Source of the DNA: Roseococcus microcysteis
GTDB taxonomy: Bacteria; Pseudomonadota; Alphaproteobacteria; Acetobacterales; Acetobacteraceae
Length of the DNA stretch: 64,000 nt
Assembly (NCBI RefSeq): GCF_014764365.1
Contig: NZ_CP061718.1
Span: 3,922,501 to 3,986,500 of the forward strand
Direction: 5' to 3'
Shown here: positions 17,633 to 29,215 of the stretch, piece by piece
Position numbering within the stretch: the first letter of the stretch is position 1
Layout: each line of letters begins with the position of its first letter
Translations under genes and position numbers: made by a program
Notes under the pieces: generated by a model
The model's input: the letters and a program-made list of their open reading frames with translations, nothing else
Databases searched by the model: none
Told to the model about the DNA's origin: nothing

Positions 17633-18610
17633 ATGGAACGCAGGACCTTGCTGCGCGGGGCCGCGCTGGCCCCCCTCGCCCTGGCCACCCCGGGCCTGGC
17701 CGTGGCGCAGAGCTTTCCCGCCCGGCCCATCCGCCTCATCATCCCCTGGCCGGCGGGCCAGGCCACCGACATCATCGGCCGGCTGATCGCGGAGGGGCTG
17801 ACGCCGCTGCTCGGCCAGCCCGTGGTGCCCGACAACCGCGCCGGCGCGGGCGGCACCATCGGCACCGACAACGTGGCCAAGGCGGCGCCCGATGGGCACA
17901 CGCTGCTGGCGGCCTCCTCCGGTCCGGTCAGCGTGGCGCCCCTGCTGCGGCGACTGCCCTTCGACGTGGAGCGTGACCTCGCACCCGTCGCCATGGCGGG
18001 CAATTCGCCCTACCTGCTGGTGACGCGGCCGGGCTTCCCGGCGACGAACATGCAGGAATTCATCGCGGCGGTGCGGGCGGCGCCCGGGCGCTACACCTTC
18101 GCCTCCTCCGGGGCGGGCGCCACGGCGCATCTGGTGTCCGAGGCCATCAACCGCCGCCTCGGCTTCGAGGTCACGCATGTGCCCTTCACCGGCAGCGCGG
18201 CCGGCGTGGCCGCGGTGGCGGGCGGGCATGTGGATTATGTGGTCGAGACGCTGGCCGCCACGCAGCCGGTGATCCGCTCGGCCAACCTCCGCGCGCTGGG
18301 CATCTCGCTGCTCAATGGCAGCACCCTCGCGCCCGACGTGCCGCCGCTCTCGCGCGTGGCGGGGCTGGAGGGTTTCGACCTTGGCGCCTGGCTCGGCCTC
18401 ATGGTGCCCGCGCGCACGCCCGCGCCCATCGTCACGCGCTTGGCGGACGCGATGCGCGAGGTCATGCGCAACGAGACGCTGCTGCAGCGCATGGCGGCCG
18501 CCGGCGTGGAGCCCACCTATCGTGACACCGAGGCCTTCGCCGACAATCTGCGCGCCCAGCGCGAGGTGTTCAGCGACGTGATCCGGCAGGCGAACATCCG
18601 CATCGAGTGA
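17633..18610 (+). CDS. Bug-family tripartite transporter substrate-binding protein (orphan)
   Basis: A 325-residue Bug receptor. Twin-arginine-like signal MERRTLLRGAALAPLALATPG with cleavage near AVAQS, then FPARPIRLIIPWPAGQATDIIGRLIAEG, the ligand loop, and PVVPDNRAGAGGTIGTDNVAKAAPDGHTLL. ATG 17633 follows a GGAGGAGA ribosome site. It is divergent from the CoA-transferase/MmgE/MaoC/CitE operon, the usual arrangement for a receptor supplying the acid that such an operon degrades. No tctAB genes are near. Its ligand would therefore be predicted as a C4-C6 dicarboxylate. Confidence 0.92.
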   Translation: MERRTLLRGAALAPLALATPGLAVAQSFPARPIRLIIPWPAGQATDIIGRLIAEGLTPLLGQPVVPDNRAGAGGTIGTDNVAKAAPDGHTLLAASSGPVSVAPLLRRLPFDVERDLAPVAMAGNSPYLLVTRPGFPATNMQEFIAAVRAAPGRYTFASSGAGATAHLVSEAINRRLGFEVTHVPFTGSAAGVAAVAGGHVDYVVETLAATQPVIRSANLRALGISLLNGSTLAPDVPPLSRVAGLEGFDLGAWLGLMVPARTPAPIVTRLADAMREVMRNETLLQRMAAAGVEPTYRDTEAFADNLRAQREVFSDVIRQANIRIE

Positions 18611-18695
18611 CGGCGCGCTCACCGCCGCGTTGACAGGGCCCGAGGCGGGGGCAAGCCTGCGCGACCAGCCTGCCCACCTGGTCCGGAGACCGCCC

Positions 18696-19979
18696 TTGCC
18701 CCCGCACACCCGGCGCCCGCTGCCGCCCAGCCTCTATGCCGACACCGCCGTCGCGGCGCCGGATACGCCGCCGCTGGAGGGTGAGGCCCAGGCGGATGTC
18801 TGCGTCATTGGCGGCGGTTTCACCGGCCTCTCCGCCGCGCTGCACCTGGCCGAGGCGGGCGCCTCCGTCATCGTGCTGGAGGCGCAGGAGCCGGGCTGGG
18901 GTGCCTCCGGCCGCAATGGCGGCCAGGTGAACCCCGGCCTGAAGCATGATCCCGATGTGGTGGAGCGCGATTTCGGCCCCGATCTCGGCGGGCGGATGCT
19001 GGCGCTGTCCTATGGCGCGCCCGATGCGCTGTTTGCCCTGGTCCGCCGCCACCAGATTCCGTGCGAGGCGCGGCAGGAGGGCACGCTGCGCGCGGCCATC
19101 GGCGCCCGCGCGGCCGAGGAGGTGCGGCACAGCGCCGAGCAGGCCGCCCGCCGCGGCTGGCCCGTGACCTTCCTGGACGCGGCGGAAACGGCGGCGTTGA
19201 CCGGCACGGCGCGCTACACCGCCGCCATGCTGGATGCGCGCGGCGGCGACGTGCAGCCGCTCTCCTATGCGCGCGGCCTGGCGCGGGCGGCGATGGGGCA
19301 GGGGGCGCGGGTGCATGGCGGCAGCCCGGCCACGAAGCTCTCACGCGCCGGCGAGGGCTGGCGCGTCGAGACGCCGCAAGGCGCGGTGCGGGCCGCGCAG
19401 GTGGTACTGGCCACCAATGGCTACACCGATGACCTCTGGCCCGGGCTGCGGCGCAGCGTGGTGCCGGTGTTCAGCTCCATCCTCGCCACGGCGCCGCTGC
19501 CCGAGGAGGTGGCGCGCGGCATCATGCCGCGGCGGGCCTCCCTCTATGAGGCCGGGCGCATCACCACCTATTACCGCATGGACCGGCAGAACCGCCTGGT
19601 CATCGGCGGGCGAGGGCCGCAGCGGCCGCTGCCGGGGCCGGATTCCATCCGCTACCTGGCGGATTACGCGCAGAAGCTCTGGCCCGTGCTGCGTGGCGTG
19701 GAATGGACCCATGGCTGGAACGGGCAACTCGCCATCACCGCGGACCACTACCCCCACCTGCACGAGCCCGCGCCGGGGCTGATCGCGGCCCTCGGCTACA
19801 ATGGCCGCGGCGTGGCGATGGCGACGGCCATGGGCGCGCAGATCGCGCGGCGGCTGAAAGGGGAGGAGGTGGACATGCCCATCACCGACATCCGCCCCAT
19901 GCCCTTCCACGGTTTCTGGAAGCTGGGCGTGGCGGCGCGGGTCTGGCAGGGGCGCGTGCTGGACCGGCTGGGGCTTTAA
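18696..19979 (+). CDS. FAD-dependent oxidoreductase, DAO family (gamma-glutamylputrescine oxidase-like)
   Basis: A DAO-fold flavoprotein of about 427 residues similar to PuuB/OrdL oxidases. Seen: dinucleotide-binding motif VCVIGGGFTGLSAALHLAEAGASV, EAQEPGWGASGRNGGQVNPG (FAD ribityl/phosphate region), TNGYTDDLWP, and the C-terminal ALGYNGRGVAMATAMG flavin contact. Such enzymes oxidise secondary amines or amino acids with H2O2 production. The start is uncertain: TTG 18696 follows CGGAGA at a suitable distance and gives the family length; TTG 18630 is possible, and no in-frame ATG is near. It ends six bases before the convergent FAD oxidase at 19986. Confidence 0.85.
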   Translation: MPPHTRRPLPPSLYADTAVAAPDTPPLEGEAQADVCVIGGGFTGLSAALHLAEAGASVIVLEAQEPGWGASGRNGGQVNPGLKHDPDVVERDFGPDLGGRMLALSYGAPDALFALVRRHQIPCEARQEGTLRAAIGARAAEEVRHSAEQAARRGWPVTFLDAAETAALTGTARYTAAMLDARGGDVQPLSYARGLARAAMGQGARVHGGSPATKLSRAGEGWRVETPQGAVRAAQVVLATNGYTDDLWPGLRRSVVPVFSSILATAPLPEEVARGIMPRRASLYEAGRITTYYRMDRQNRLVIGGRGPQRPLPGPDSIRYLADYAQKLWPVLRGVEWTHGWNGQLAITADHYPHLHEPAPGLIAALGYNGRGVAMATAMGAQIARRLKGEEVDMPITDIRPMPFHGFWKLGVAARVWQGRVLDRLGL

Positions 19980-19985
19980 CCCGCG

Positions 19986-21173
19986 CTAGGACACCGCGCC
20001 GCTGCCGAAGGCGCCCAACAGCGCCGCACCCTCGGCGAAGCGCGTGGCGCGATAGGGGTCCAACGGCAGGTCGGGCGGCAGGCCCAGCGCCGCCTGGGCC
20101 AGCATCCGCCCCACCATGGGCGAGAGCTTGAACCCGTGCCCGCTGAAGCCGAAAGCCACCAGCAGCCCCTCGATGCCGGGCAGGGGCCCCAGCACCGGGT
20201 TCCAATCGGGCGTGGTGTCGTAGAGCCCGGCCCAGGCGCGCACGAAGCGCCCATGCTCCGCGAAGCGCGGCATGCGGTGGGCGAGCTGCGCGCCCACCTC
20301 CGCCACCCAATCCATCGGGATGTCGCCGGTGCCGCCATCAGGGTCGGCCACCTCGTCGCCGGCATCGCCCGCACCCACCAGGATTTCCGCGCCCGCATGG
20401 GGGCGGCAGTAGAGCATCAGCGGAGAGGCGAAATCCTTCAGCACCGGCAGCGCCCTCGTATAGGGCGCATCGGCCGCGAAGCTGGCCACCAGATGGCGGG
20501 AGGCGTGGCAGGGAATTTCCGCCTCCGCCCAGCCGCGCAGCAGTGGGCTCCAGACATTCAGCGTGCTGATGACGACGCCGGCGGCGATGTCGCCCGCCGC
20601 GGTGCGGACGCCGCGCACCCGTCCGCCCTCGCGCAGCAGGCCGAGCACCGGCGTGCCCTGGCGGATCACGGCGCCCTGGCGGCGGGCGGCGCGGGCGAAG
20701 GCCTGGGCGGTCATGTAGGGGTCGGCGAAGCCCGCCTCTTCCTCGTATCCGCAGAGCGCGATGTCCGAGAGGTCGAGCCAGGGGTGGATGGAACGCGCCT
20801 CGGCATGGTCCACCAGCCGCGCCGCGATGCCCAGCTCCTGTTGCGCCGCGATGGTCCGGCCCAGGGCTTCCGCCGCCCTGCCCTCTGGCGCCACGGCCAG
20901 GTAGCCGGTGCGGACCAGGCCGCAATCGGCCTCCTCATCCTCCAGCAGGGCCGGGAAATCCTGGAACATGGCCAGCGCCGCCCGCGCCACCGCCACATTG
21001 GGCCGCACCGAATAGTAGGTGCGAAGAATGCCGGAGGATTGCGCCGTGGTGCCGCCCGCGATGTCGCCCCGCTCCAGCAGCAGCACACGCCGGCAGCCGA
21101 GGCGCGCCAGGTGGAACAAGGTGGCGCAGCCCACCGCGCCGCCGCCCAGCACCACCGCGTCGAAGCTTTCCAT
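19986..21173 (-). CDS. FAD-dependent oxidoreductase, DAO family (sarcosine oxidase beta-like)
   Basis: A 395-residue flavoprotein with VVLGGGAVGCATLFHLARLGCRRVLLLERGDIAGGTTAQSSGILRT at the N-terminus, matching the monomeric or beta-subunit sarcosine/dimethylglycine oxidases. The C-terminal half has GLYDTTPDWNPVLGPLPG and VAFGFSGHGFKLSPMVGRMLAQ, the typical flavin-contact and substrate-carboxylate segment. Start ATG 21173 has GGGGCGG six to seven bases upstream; GTG 21179, overlapping the previous stop, is the alternative. It is the terminal gene of the operon that also holds the ABC importer, so it probably oxidises an imported N-alkyl amino acid or amine. Confidence 0.87.
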   Translation of the reverse strand: MESFDAVVLGGGAVGCATLFHLARLGCRRVLLLERGDIAGGTTAQSSGILRTYYSVRPNVAVARAALAMFQDFPALLEDEEADCGLVRTGYLAVAPEGRAAEALGRTIAAQQELGIAARLVDHAEARSIHPWLDLSDIALCGYEEEAGFADPYMTAQAFARAARRQGAVIRQGTPVLGLLREGGRVRGVRTAAGDIAAGVVISTLNVWSPLLRGWAEAEIPCHASRHLVASFAADAPYTRALPVLKDFASPLMLYCRPHAGAEILVGAGDAGDEVADPDGGTGDIPMDWVAEVGAQLAHRMPRFAEHGRFVRAWAGLYDTTPDWNPVLGPLPGIEGLLVAFGFSGHGFKLSPMVGRMLAQAALGLPPDLPLDPYRATRFAEGAALLGAFGSGAVS

Positions 21174-21175
21174 GC

Positions 21176-22476
21176 TCACCGCCCCAGCCTATCGCGCGCC
21201 TGCCACCAGGCGCTGAGCGCGCGGCGCAGCAGGGGCCGGGCGAAGAGGAAGGGCGTGCTGCCGGTGGGCACGTCGTCGAAGGCGGTGGCGCCCTCGGCCT
21301 CACCCAGCATTTGCAGCGCCGCCTTGTGGCCCAGATAGGGCATCAGCGCGACGCCGGAGCCATTGCAGCCCACGGCATACCAGACCCCTTCGCCATCCTG
21401 GCCGATGCCCGGCAGGTCACTGCGCGTCATGGCGACGTTGCCCGTCCAGACATGATCGAGCCGCAGCGCGCCAAGGCCCGGGAAGACGCGCTGGAGATGC
21501 CCGCCCAGCCGCGCCGCCGCCTCGCGCAGCGGGATGGGGTGCAGCGCCGCGCGGCCGCCCAGGATGATGCGCTCGCCATCCGGCGAGGGGCGGAAGTAGA
21601 GGTGCGAGGACGCCGTCTCCACCAGCATGCGCCCGTTCGGGATGAGCGCGCCCACGCGATTGGCGCCCAGCCTTTCGGTGGCGATCAGGAAGGAGGGCAG
21701 GGCCACCACGCGCCGTGCGACCGCGGGCGCGGGCCGCGCGCCGGAATAGCCATTGGTCGCGACCAGCACCGCCCCCGCGCGCACCGCGCCGCGCGGCGTG
21801 CGGACCAGATGGCCCGCGCCCTCCCGCATGATGGAAAGGGCGGGCGTATGCCCCACCACCCGCGCGCCCGCCGCCCGTACCACGGCCAGCAGCCCCTGGT
21901 GGAACAGCGCCGGGTGCAGCCCGCCATGCGAGGGGAAGAGCAGCCCGCCATGGTAGAGGTCGGAGGCGATTTCGCGGTGCTGTTCGGCGCGCGGCACCAC
22001 CTCGACGGGAAGGCCCACCTCGCGCGCGAGCAGCTCCGCCTCGCGTGCCAGCATCTCGTAGTCGGCGGGGGTGGCGGCACCGCGGAAACGGCCCATGCGG
22101 CGGAAGCGGGCGTCTATTCCCTCGCGCGTGATCAGCCCCGTGGCGAAGTCCAGCGCGGCCATGCCCTCGCGGATCAGCGCCTGGGCCTTGGGCCGGCCGT
22201 GGCGGGCGATGAGGGCCGAATAGCTCAGGCGATGCCCGTGGCCCACCATGCCGCCCGAGCGGCTCGACCCGCCGAAGCCCGCCGCCTCGGCGTCCAGCAC
22301 CAGCACCTCGCGTCCCGCGCGGGCCAGGGTGAGGGCGGCGGAAAGCCCCGCATAGCCCGCACCCACCACCACCACATCGGCGGCGTCTGGCAGGGGCGCG
22401 TCATCGGCCGCCTCGCGCGGGGCGGCCTCCCACCAATAGGGCGCCTCCTGCAGCGCGGAGAGGTCCAGCGTGGCGC

Positions 22477-22480
<4 letters not shown>
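21176..22480 (-). CDS. FAD-dependent oxidoreductase, DAO family (PuuB/OrdL-like)
   Basis: A 434-residue DAO-type oxidase. N-terminal APYWWEAAP, as in gamma-glutamylputrescine oxidoreductases, precedes VVVVGAGYAGLSAALTLARAGREVLVLDAE. GGSSRSGGMVGHGHRL follows, with VATNGYSGARPAPAV and VGCNGSGVALMPYLG near the end. ATG 22480 overlaps the stop of the ABC ATPase gene by four bases. Together with the gene at 19986 and the convergent one at 18696, three related oxidases stand side by side but are clearly diverged, suggesting different substrates or successive oxidations of one imported compound. Confidence 0.87.
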
Positions 22481-24308
<1,828 letters not shown>

Positions 24309-24312
<4 letters not shown>

Positions 24313-25154
24313 GATTCGCCCTTCAGCTTCGGGTCCACCGCGTCGCGCAGCCCGTCGCCCAACAGGTTCAACGCGAAGACGACGATGAGGATGGCCACAC
24401 CCGGCGCCATGGCCAGCCAATAGCTGTCCAGGATGTTCTCGAACCCCTCGCGGATCATGCCGCCCCAGGTCGGGATGGGCGGGCGGAGACCCAGGCCGAT
24501 GAAGGCGAGCGAGGCCTCGGTGCGGATGGCGCTGGCCAGCCACAGCGAGGACATCACCAGGATCTCCGCGAAGATATTGGGCAGGATGTGCAGGAAGAGA
24601 ATGCGCGCATCGGAATAGCCCAGCGCGCGGCAGGCCTCGACATATTCGCGTTCCTTCACCGCGATGGTGGGGGCGCGCGCGATGCGCGCGAAGGCCGGCA
24701 CCGAGGTGGCGGCGATGGCCAGGATGATGTTGGGCAGCGTCGGCCCCAGCATCGCGACCAGGATCAGCCCCAGGATCAGCGCGGGGAAGGCCAGCAGCAC
24801 GTCCATGGCCTGCATCACCACCACGTCGAACCGCCCGCCATACCAGCCGGCCAGCATGCCGATGAGCGAACCCACCAGCATGGCCGCGAGCGTGGAGGTG
24901 ATGCCAATGAACAGGCTGTAGCGCGCCCCGTGCAGCAGCCGCGACAGGATGCAGCGCCCGAACTGGTCCGTCCCCAGCGGATAGAGCGCGGAGGGGCCTT
25001 CGAGGCGCGCGAAGATGTCCTGCTCGATCGGGTCGTGCGGTGCGATCCAGGGGGCCAGCGCCGCCAGCGCCACCACCGCCAGCAGGACGATCAGCCCCGC
25101 CCATGAGGTCTTGTTGGTGTTGAAGGCGCGCAGGAGGGTGGTGGTGCCCGTCAT
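24309..25154 (-). CDS. Opp/Dpp-type ABC transporter permease (DppC-like)
   Basis: A 281-residue inner-membrane permease. The N-terminus NTNKTSWAGLIVLLAVVALAALAPW is the DppC/OppC first helix, and HDPIEQDIFARLEGPSALYPLGTDQFGRCILSRLLHGARYS is the conserved periplasmic segment. The EAA loop (REYVEACRALGYSDARILFLHILPN) contacts the ATPase. Five or six helices are predicted. It overlaps the DppB stop and the ATPase start by four bases each. It forms a heterodimeric channel with the 25151 permease for the solute delivered by the 26100 binding protein. Confidence 0.93.
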
Positions 25155-26089
25155 TTCAGCTTCACCCGTGGGTCGGCCGCCCCATAGGCGAGGTCGGTCA
25201 GCAGGTTCACGATGATGACGACGAAGGTGTAGATCACCATCATCCCCTGCAGCAGCGTGTAGTCACGCTGGTTCAGCGCGCCCACAATCAGCTTGCCCAG
25301 GCCCGGGCGGTTGAAGACGATCTCGGTCAGCACCGAGTTGCCGATCAGCACGCCGAGATACAGCCCCACGATGGTGATGATGGGGATCAGCGCATTGCGC
25401 AGCGCGTGCCGCCAGACGACGGCCCGCCAGGGCACGCCCTTGGCGCGGGCGGTGCGGACATAATCCTCGCCCAGCACCTCCAGCATGGCCGAGCGCGTGA
25501 CGCGTGTGATGTAGGCCGCCATGATGAGGCCGAGGTTGATGGCCGGCAGCGCCAGCGCCCCCAGCCAGGCCGAGAAGCTGCCGCCCTGGGTGGACATCAC
25601 CGGCGCCCAGCGCAGCTGGATGGCGAAGAAGATCAGCAGCAGGATGCCCGAGACGAAGGCGGGGAAGGACAGCCCCAGCAGGGACGCCAGCCGGATCACG
25701 TAGTCCGTCGCGCGGTTGCGGTTCACCGCCGCCCAGACGCCCAGAGGAATGCCCGCCGCGGCACCGATGACCAGTGCCGCCAGCGTGAGCTCGATGGTCC
25801 AGGGCAGGACCGCCAGCACCTCCTGCACCACGGGCCGCCCGGTGACGAGCGAGACGCCCCAATCGCCCCGCAGCGCGCCCCAGAGGAATTCGATGTATTG
25901 CACGCCCAGCGGCCGGTCGAGGCCGAGCCGCGTGCGCATGGCGGCGATGGCATCGGCCGTCGCCTGCTCGCCCAGGATGACCTGGGCGGGGTCGCCGGGC
26001 ACGACCCGGACGATGACGAACACCAGCGTCAGCACCGCCCAGAGCGTGACCAGGGCGAAGGCGCAGCGCCGCGCGATGAAGGTGCTCAC
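25151..26089 (-). CDS. Opp/Dpp-type ABC transporter permease (DppB-like)
   Basis: A 312-residue permease with six predicted helices. The N-terminus (IARRCAFALVTLWAVLTLVFVIVRVVPGDPAQVILG) is the DppB/OppB signature, and the EAA loop reads EDYVRTARAKGVPWRAVVWRHALRNALIP. It begins ten bases after the binding-protein stop and overlaps the next permease gene by four bases (ATGA). Expected to work with the 24309 permease, the fused ATPase and the 26100 binding protein to import a peptide-like or amino-acid-derived solute. Confidence 0.93.
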   Translation of the reverse strand: MSTFIARRCAFALVTLWAVLTLVFVIVRVVPGDPAQVILGEQATADAIAAMRTRLGLDRPLGVQYIEFLWGALRGDWGVSLVTGRPVVQEVLAVLPWTIELTLAALVIGAAAGIPLGVWAAVNRNRATDYVIRLASLLGLSFPAFVSGILLLIFFAIQLRWAPVMSTQGGSFSAWLGALALPAINLGLIMAAYITRVTRSAMLEVLGEDYVRTARAKGVPWRAVVWRHALRNALIPIITIVGLYLGVLIGNSVLTEIVFNRPGLGKLIVGALNQRDYTLLQGMMVIYTFVVIIVNLLTDLAYGAADPRVKLK

Positions 26090-26099
26090 GCGGCTACCA

Positions 26100-27647
26100 T
26101 CACCTCGTGAAGCGGGTGGTGTGCAGGATGGGCGGGGCCAGGTTCAGCGCGGCCCGCAGCTCGTAGCCCAGCTCGATGCTGTCGCGGTAGGCCCAGAGCT
26201 GCAGCTGCTCATAGATGGGAATGCCGCAGACCTCGGCCACGATCCGCTCCTGCGCCTCGCGCCAAAGCGCGTTGCGGCGCGCGGCATCGGTCTCGCTGCG
26301 CGCCGCGTCGATCTGCTCATCGGCCACGCGGCAATGGGAGAAGTTGGTCACCGCGGTCGGCGTCTGCACGATGGAGCGGCTGTGGAAGAACTGCGTCAGG
26401 TAGATGTCCGCCACCGGGAAGCGCGCCGCCTGGAAATGCACCACCTGCGAGAGGTTCTGACGGATCTGCTGGTGGAAGGTCGCGTGTTCCACCGGCGTGA
26501 TCTCGAGCGTGATGCCCGCGCGGCGCAGCTGCGCCTGGGCGGCCTCCATCACCGTCATCATGCCGGTCAGCGTGGTGTGGATGCTGCGGATGGTGATGCC
26601 GTTGGGGTGCCCGGCCTCGGCCAGCAGGGCGCGGGCACGGGCGATGTCGTGCGGCGGCAGCGGCACGGCCGCATGGCCCTGATAGCCGCGCGGCACCACG
26701 GATTCCGCGGCCACCGAGGTGTCGCGCCCGCGCAGCTGCACCACCTGGTCGCGGTTCAGCGCATGGGCGATGGCTTGGCGCACGCGGATGTCGTTCAGCG
26801 GCGGCATGGTCATGTTGAGGTGGATGACCGACATCTCGGCCGGCTGCATCGCCACCACGCGCACATTGGGCAGGGCGCGGGTGCGGGTGAACCAGTTCTG
26901 GTCCTGGCGGCCATAGATCATGTCCAGCTCGCCGGCCTGGAAGGCCAGGTCGCGCGCCGCGTCGGAGGGCACGAAGCGGAACATGATCTCGCGGATTTGT
27001 GGCGCGCCGCGGAAATACCCCTCATGCGCGGTCAGCCGGCCGAATTGCTGCGGCACGTATTCGGCGAAGGCGAAGGGGCCGGTGCCCACGGGGCGGCGGC
27101 GGAAGCCCTCATTGCCCATCTGCTCCACGGCCGCCTTGCAGACCATGAAGCCGCCCGCGTAGTTCATGACGACGCCGAGCAGGCTCGGCATGTTGTTCTT
27201 CAGCGTGATGCGGACGGTGTGGCTGTCCACCGCCTCGACGGTGTCGAAGGCGGTGTAGTCCGAGGAGAAGGCCGAGGTCTCGCGCGTGGCCGCGCGGCGG
27301 AGCGAGAAGACGGCATCCTCGGCCGTGAATTCGCCGAAGCCGTGGTGGCATTGCGCGCCGCGGCGCAGGTGGAAGGTCCAGGTCCGCCCATCGGCGGAGC
27401 TTTCCCAGCGTTCCGCGAGGTCGGGCTCCATGTTCTCGGGGCTCAGCTCACCGGGGCGCAGCCGCACCAGCCCGCTGAAGATGTGCTGCAGGAAGCCGCG
27501 CCCGGGCGTGGTGGAGTTGAGGTGCGGGTCGAGCACGCCCGCATCGGCGGAGGCGATGCCGATCCGCAAGGTGGTCTGCTGGGCCGAAGCCACCGCAGGC
27601 ACGAGCATAACCGCCGCGGCGAGCGCCGCAGCCTTCCACCAACCCAT
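26100..27647 (-). CDS. ABC transporter substrate-binding protein, family 5 (peptide/opine/nickel type)
   Basis: A 515-residue periplasmic binding protein of SBP family 5. A Sec-type signal (WWKAAALAAAVMLVPAVASAQQ) precedes TLRIGIASADAGVLDPH. The family-5 core is seen in AERWESSADGRTWTFHLRRGAQCHHG, RRRPVGTGPFAFAEYVPQQ and DIRVRQAIAHALNRDQVV. ATG 27647 is chosen because it directly precedes the signal peptide; the region upstream is the divergent promoter spacer. First gene of the importer/oxidase operon running to 19986. Downstream amine oxidases suggest an amino-acid-conjugate or N-alkyl amino acid as ligand (inference). Confidence 0.92.
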   Translation of the reverse strand: MGWWKAAALAAAVMLVPAVASAQQTTLRIGIASADAGVLDPHLNSTTPGRGFLQHIFSGLVRLRPGELSPENMEPDLAERWESSADGRTWTFHLRRGAQCHHGFGEFTAEDAVFSLRRAATRETSAFSSDYTAFDTVEAVDSHTVRITLKNNMPSLLGVVMNYAGGFMVCKAAVEQMGNEGFRRRPVGTGPFAFAEYVPQQFGRLTAHEGYFRGAPQIREIMFRFVPSDAARDLAFQAGELDMIYGRQDQNWFTRTRALPNVRVVAMQPAEMSVIHLNMTMPPLNDIRVRQAIAHALNRDQVVQLRGRDTSVAAESVVPRGYQGHAAVPLPPHDIARARALLAEAGHPNGITIRSIHTTLTGMMTVMEAAQAQLRRAGITLEITPVEHATFHQQIRQNLSQVVHFQAARFPVADIYLTQFFHSRSIVQTPTAVTNFSHCRVADEQIDAARSETDAARRNALWREAQERIVAEVCGIPIYEQLQLWAYRDSIELGYELRAALNLAPPILHTTRFTR

Positions 27648-27703
27648 GAGCCACCACCCATTATGTTCTTGATGCGTAGAGCATATGAAACCGCCCGCAT
27701 CCG

Positions 27704-27722
27704 CCGCAAGCAATGTTTGCGG
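27704..27722. promoter_or_regulatory. inverted repeat in divergent promoter region
   Basis: CCGCAA, a 7-bp spacer, then TTGCGG form a 19-bp inverted repeat in the 128-bp region between the divergent genes at 27647 and 27776. Position and symmetry suit an operator controlling both the importer operon and the enolase-superfamily gene. No regulator gene adjoins, so the binding protein is unknown. Confidence 0.4.
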
Positions 27723-27775
27723 GAACTCTCCCGCGATCCGCGCGCGAGGTGCTAAGCAGCGGCAGGGAGACGACC

Positions 27776-29215
27776 ATGAAATTCCGCATCACCGCGCTTG
27801 AGGCCTTCGAGTGGTCCTTCACGCTGCGCATGCCCTTCCGCTTCGGCGTGATCACGGTGCGCGATGGCATCCAGGCCGTCCTGCGCGCGCGCATCCGCAC
27901 CGAGGACGGCCAGGAGGGCGAGGGCATGGCGGCCGAGACGCTCGCCGCCAAGTGGTTCGACAAGGACCGCGCGCTGAGCGACGCGCAAAACCAGCACCAG
28001 CTGCGCCGCAGCCTGGAGATCGCGATGGCGGGCGCGTTGGCCGCCGATGCGGACACCGCCTTTGGCCACTATGCCACGGCGACGCGCTCCCACACCGAGG
28101 CCTGCGGCGCCGAGGGGCTGAACCCGCTGGTGGCAAGCTTCGGCCGTGCGCTCGTGGACCGTGCCGCGCTGGACGCGCTGCTGCGCCTGCGTGGCCTGGC
28201 TTTCCACGAAGGGCTGCGCGCCGGGATCACGGGCTTCGCGCCCGCCCGGCTCGATCCCGCGCTGGTCGGCTTCGACGCCGGGGCGATGCTGGCCGCCACG
28301 CGGGCACCCGCCCGCATCCATGCGCGGCACACCGTGGGCCTCGTGGACCCCATCACGGCGGCCGATGTGGAATCCCGCGTGAATGACGGCCTGCCGGAGA
28401 CGCTGGAGGAGGTCACCGCCACCTATCGCCATGGCTGGTGGAAGCTGAAGGTGGGTGGCGACCTCCGCGCCGATATTGACAGGCTGTGCCGCATCGCCTC
28501 CGTGCTCGACCGGCTGCACGGCTACCATGTCACGCTCGACGGCAACGAGCAGTATGAGGATGCCGAGGGCGCGCTGGCGCTGTGGCGCGCCATGCAGGCG
28601 GAGCCACGCCTCCGGCGCCTCGTGGCCTCGGTGCTCTTCATCGAGCAGCCGGTGAAGCGCGCCCGCGCGCTGGAGACGGGCATGGCGGCGCTGGCCGCCG
28701 AACGCCCCGTCATCATTGACGAGAGCGACGGGCCGCTCGATGCCTTCGTGGTGGCGCGTGGCCTCGGCTATGCGGGCGTGTCGAGCAAGAGTTGCAAGGG
28801 CATCTGGCGCTCCTTCCTCAACCTCGCGCGCTGCCGCGCCTGGAATGCGGAGGCGGGCGGCACGCGGCATTTCCTCTCGGGCGAGGACCTCACCACCCTT
28901 TCGGGCCTCTGCGTGCAGCAAGACCTGGCGCTGGTCAGCGCGCTGGGCCTGACCCATGTGGAGCGCAACGGGCACCACTTCATTGACGGCTTCAACGGAC
29001 AGCCGCGCGATGTGGCGGCGCGTTTCCTCGCCGCGCATCCGGACCTCTATGCGGACACCTCGCGCGGGCCGCGGCTGGCCATCCGCGAGGGGCTGCTCGA
29101 CATCGGCAGCCTCGCCACGCCGGGGCTGGGCAGCGCCGTGCTCCCCGATGTGGCGGCGATGCGCCCGATGGCGCGGGCGGAATGGCCGCCCGCGATCCCC
29201 TTCAGTTCACGGTGA
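27776..29215 (+). CDS. enolase-superfamily (mandelate racemase / muconate lactonizing type) enzyme
   Basis: A 479-residue protein with the two-part architecture of the enolase superfamily: an N-terminal capping domain (FEWSFTLRMPFRFGVITVRDGIQAVLRARI) and a barrel with HGWWKLKVGGDLRADIDRL, VTLDGNEQY (first metal ligand, Asp), LFIEQPVKR (second, Glu) and VIIDESDGP (third). SSKSCKGIWRSFLNLARC carries a lysine at the position of the second acid/base. These enzymes abstract the alpha-proton of a carboxylate. It is about 100 residues longer than ordinary dehydratases and has a long mid insertion, so it falls in an uncharacterised subgroup. ATG 27776 follows CAGGGAGA. Its 3' end overlaps the convergent Bug gene by 14 bp. 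Confidence 0.85.
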   Translation: MKFRITALEAFEWSFTLRMPFRFGVITVRDGIQAVLRARIRTEDGQEGEGMAAETLAAKWFDKDRALSDAQNQHQLRRSLEIAMAGALAADADTAFGHYATATRSHTEACGAEGLNPLVASFGRALVDRAALDALLRLRGLAFHEGLRAGITGFAPARLDPALVGFDAGAMLAATRAPARIHARHTVGLVDPITAADVESRVNDGLPETLEEVTATYRHGWWKLKVGGDLRADIDRLCRIASVLDRLHGYHVTLDGNEQYEDAEGALALWRAMQAEPRLRRLVASVLFIEQPVKRARALETGMAALAAERPVIIDESDGPLDAFVVARGLGYAGVSSKSCKGIWRSFLNLARCRAWNAEAGGTRHFLSGEDLTTLSGLCVQQDLALVSALGLTHVERNGHHFIDGFNGQPRDVAARFLAAHPDLYADTSRGPRLAIREGLLDIGSLATPGLGSAVLPDVAAMRPMARAEWPPAIPFSSR

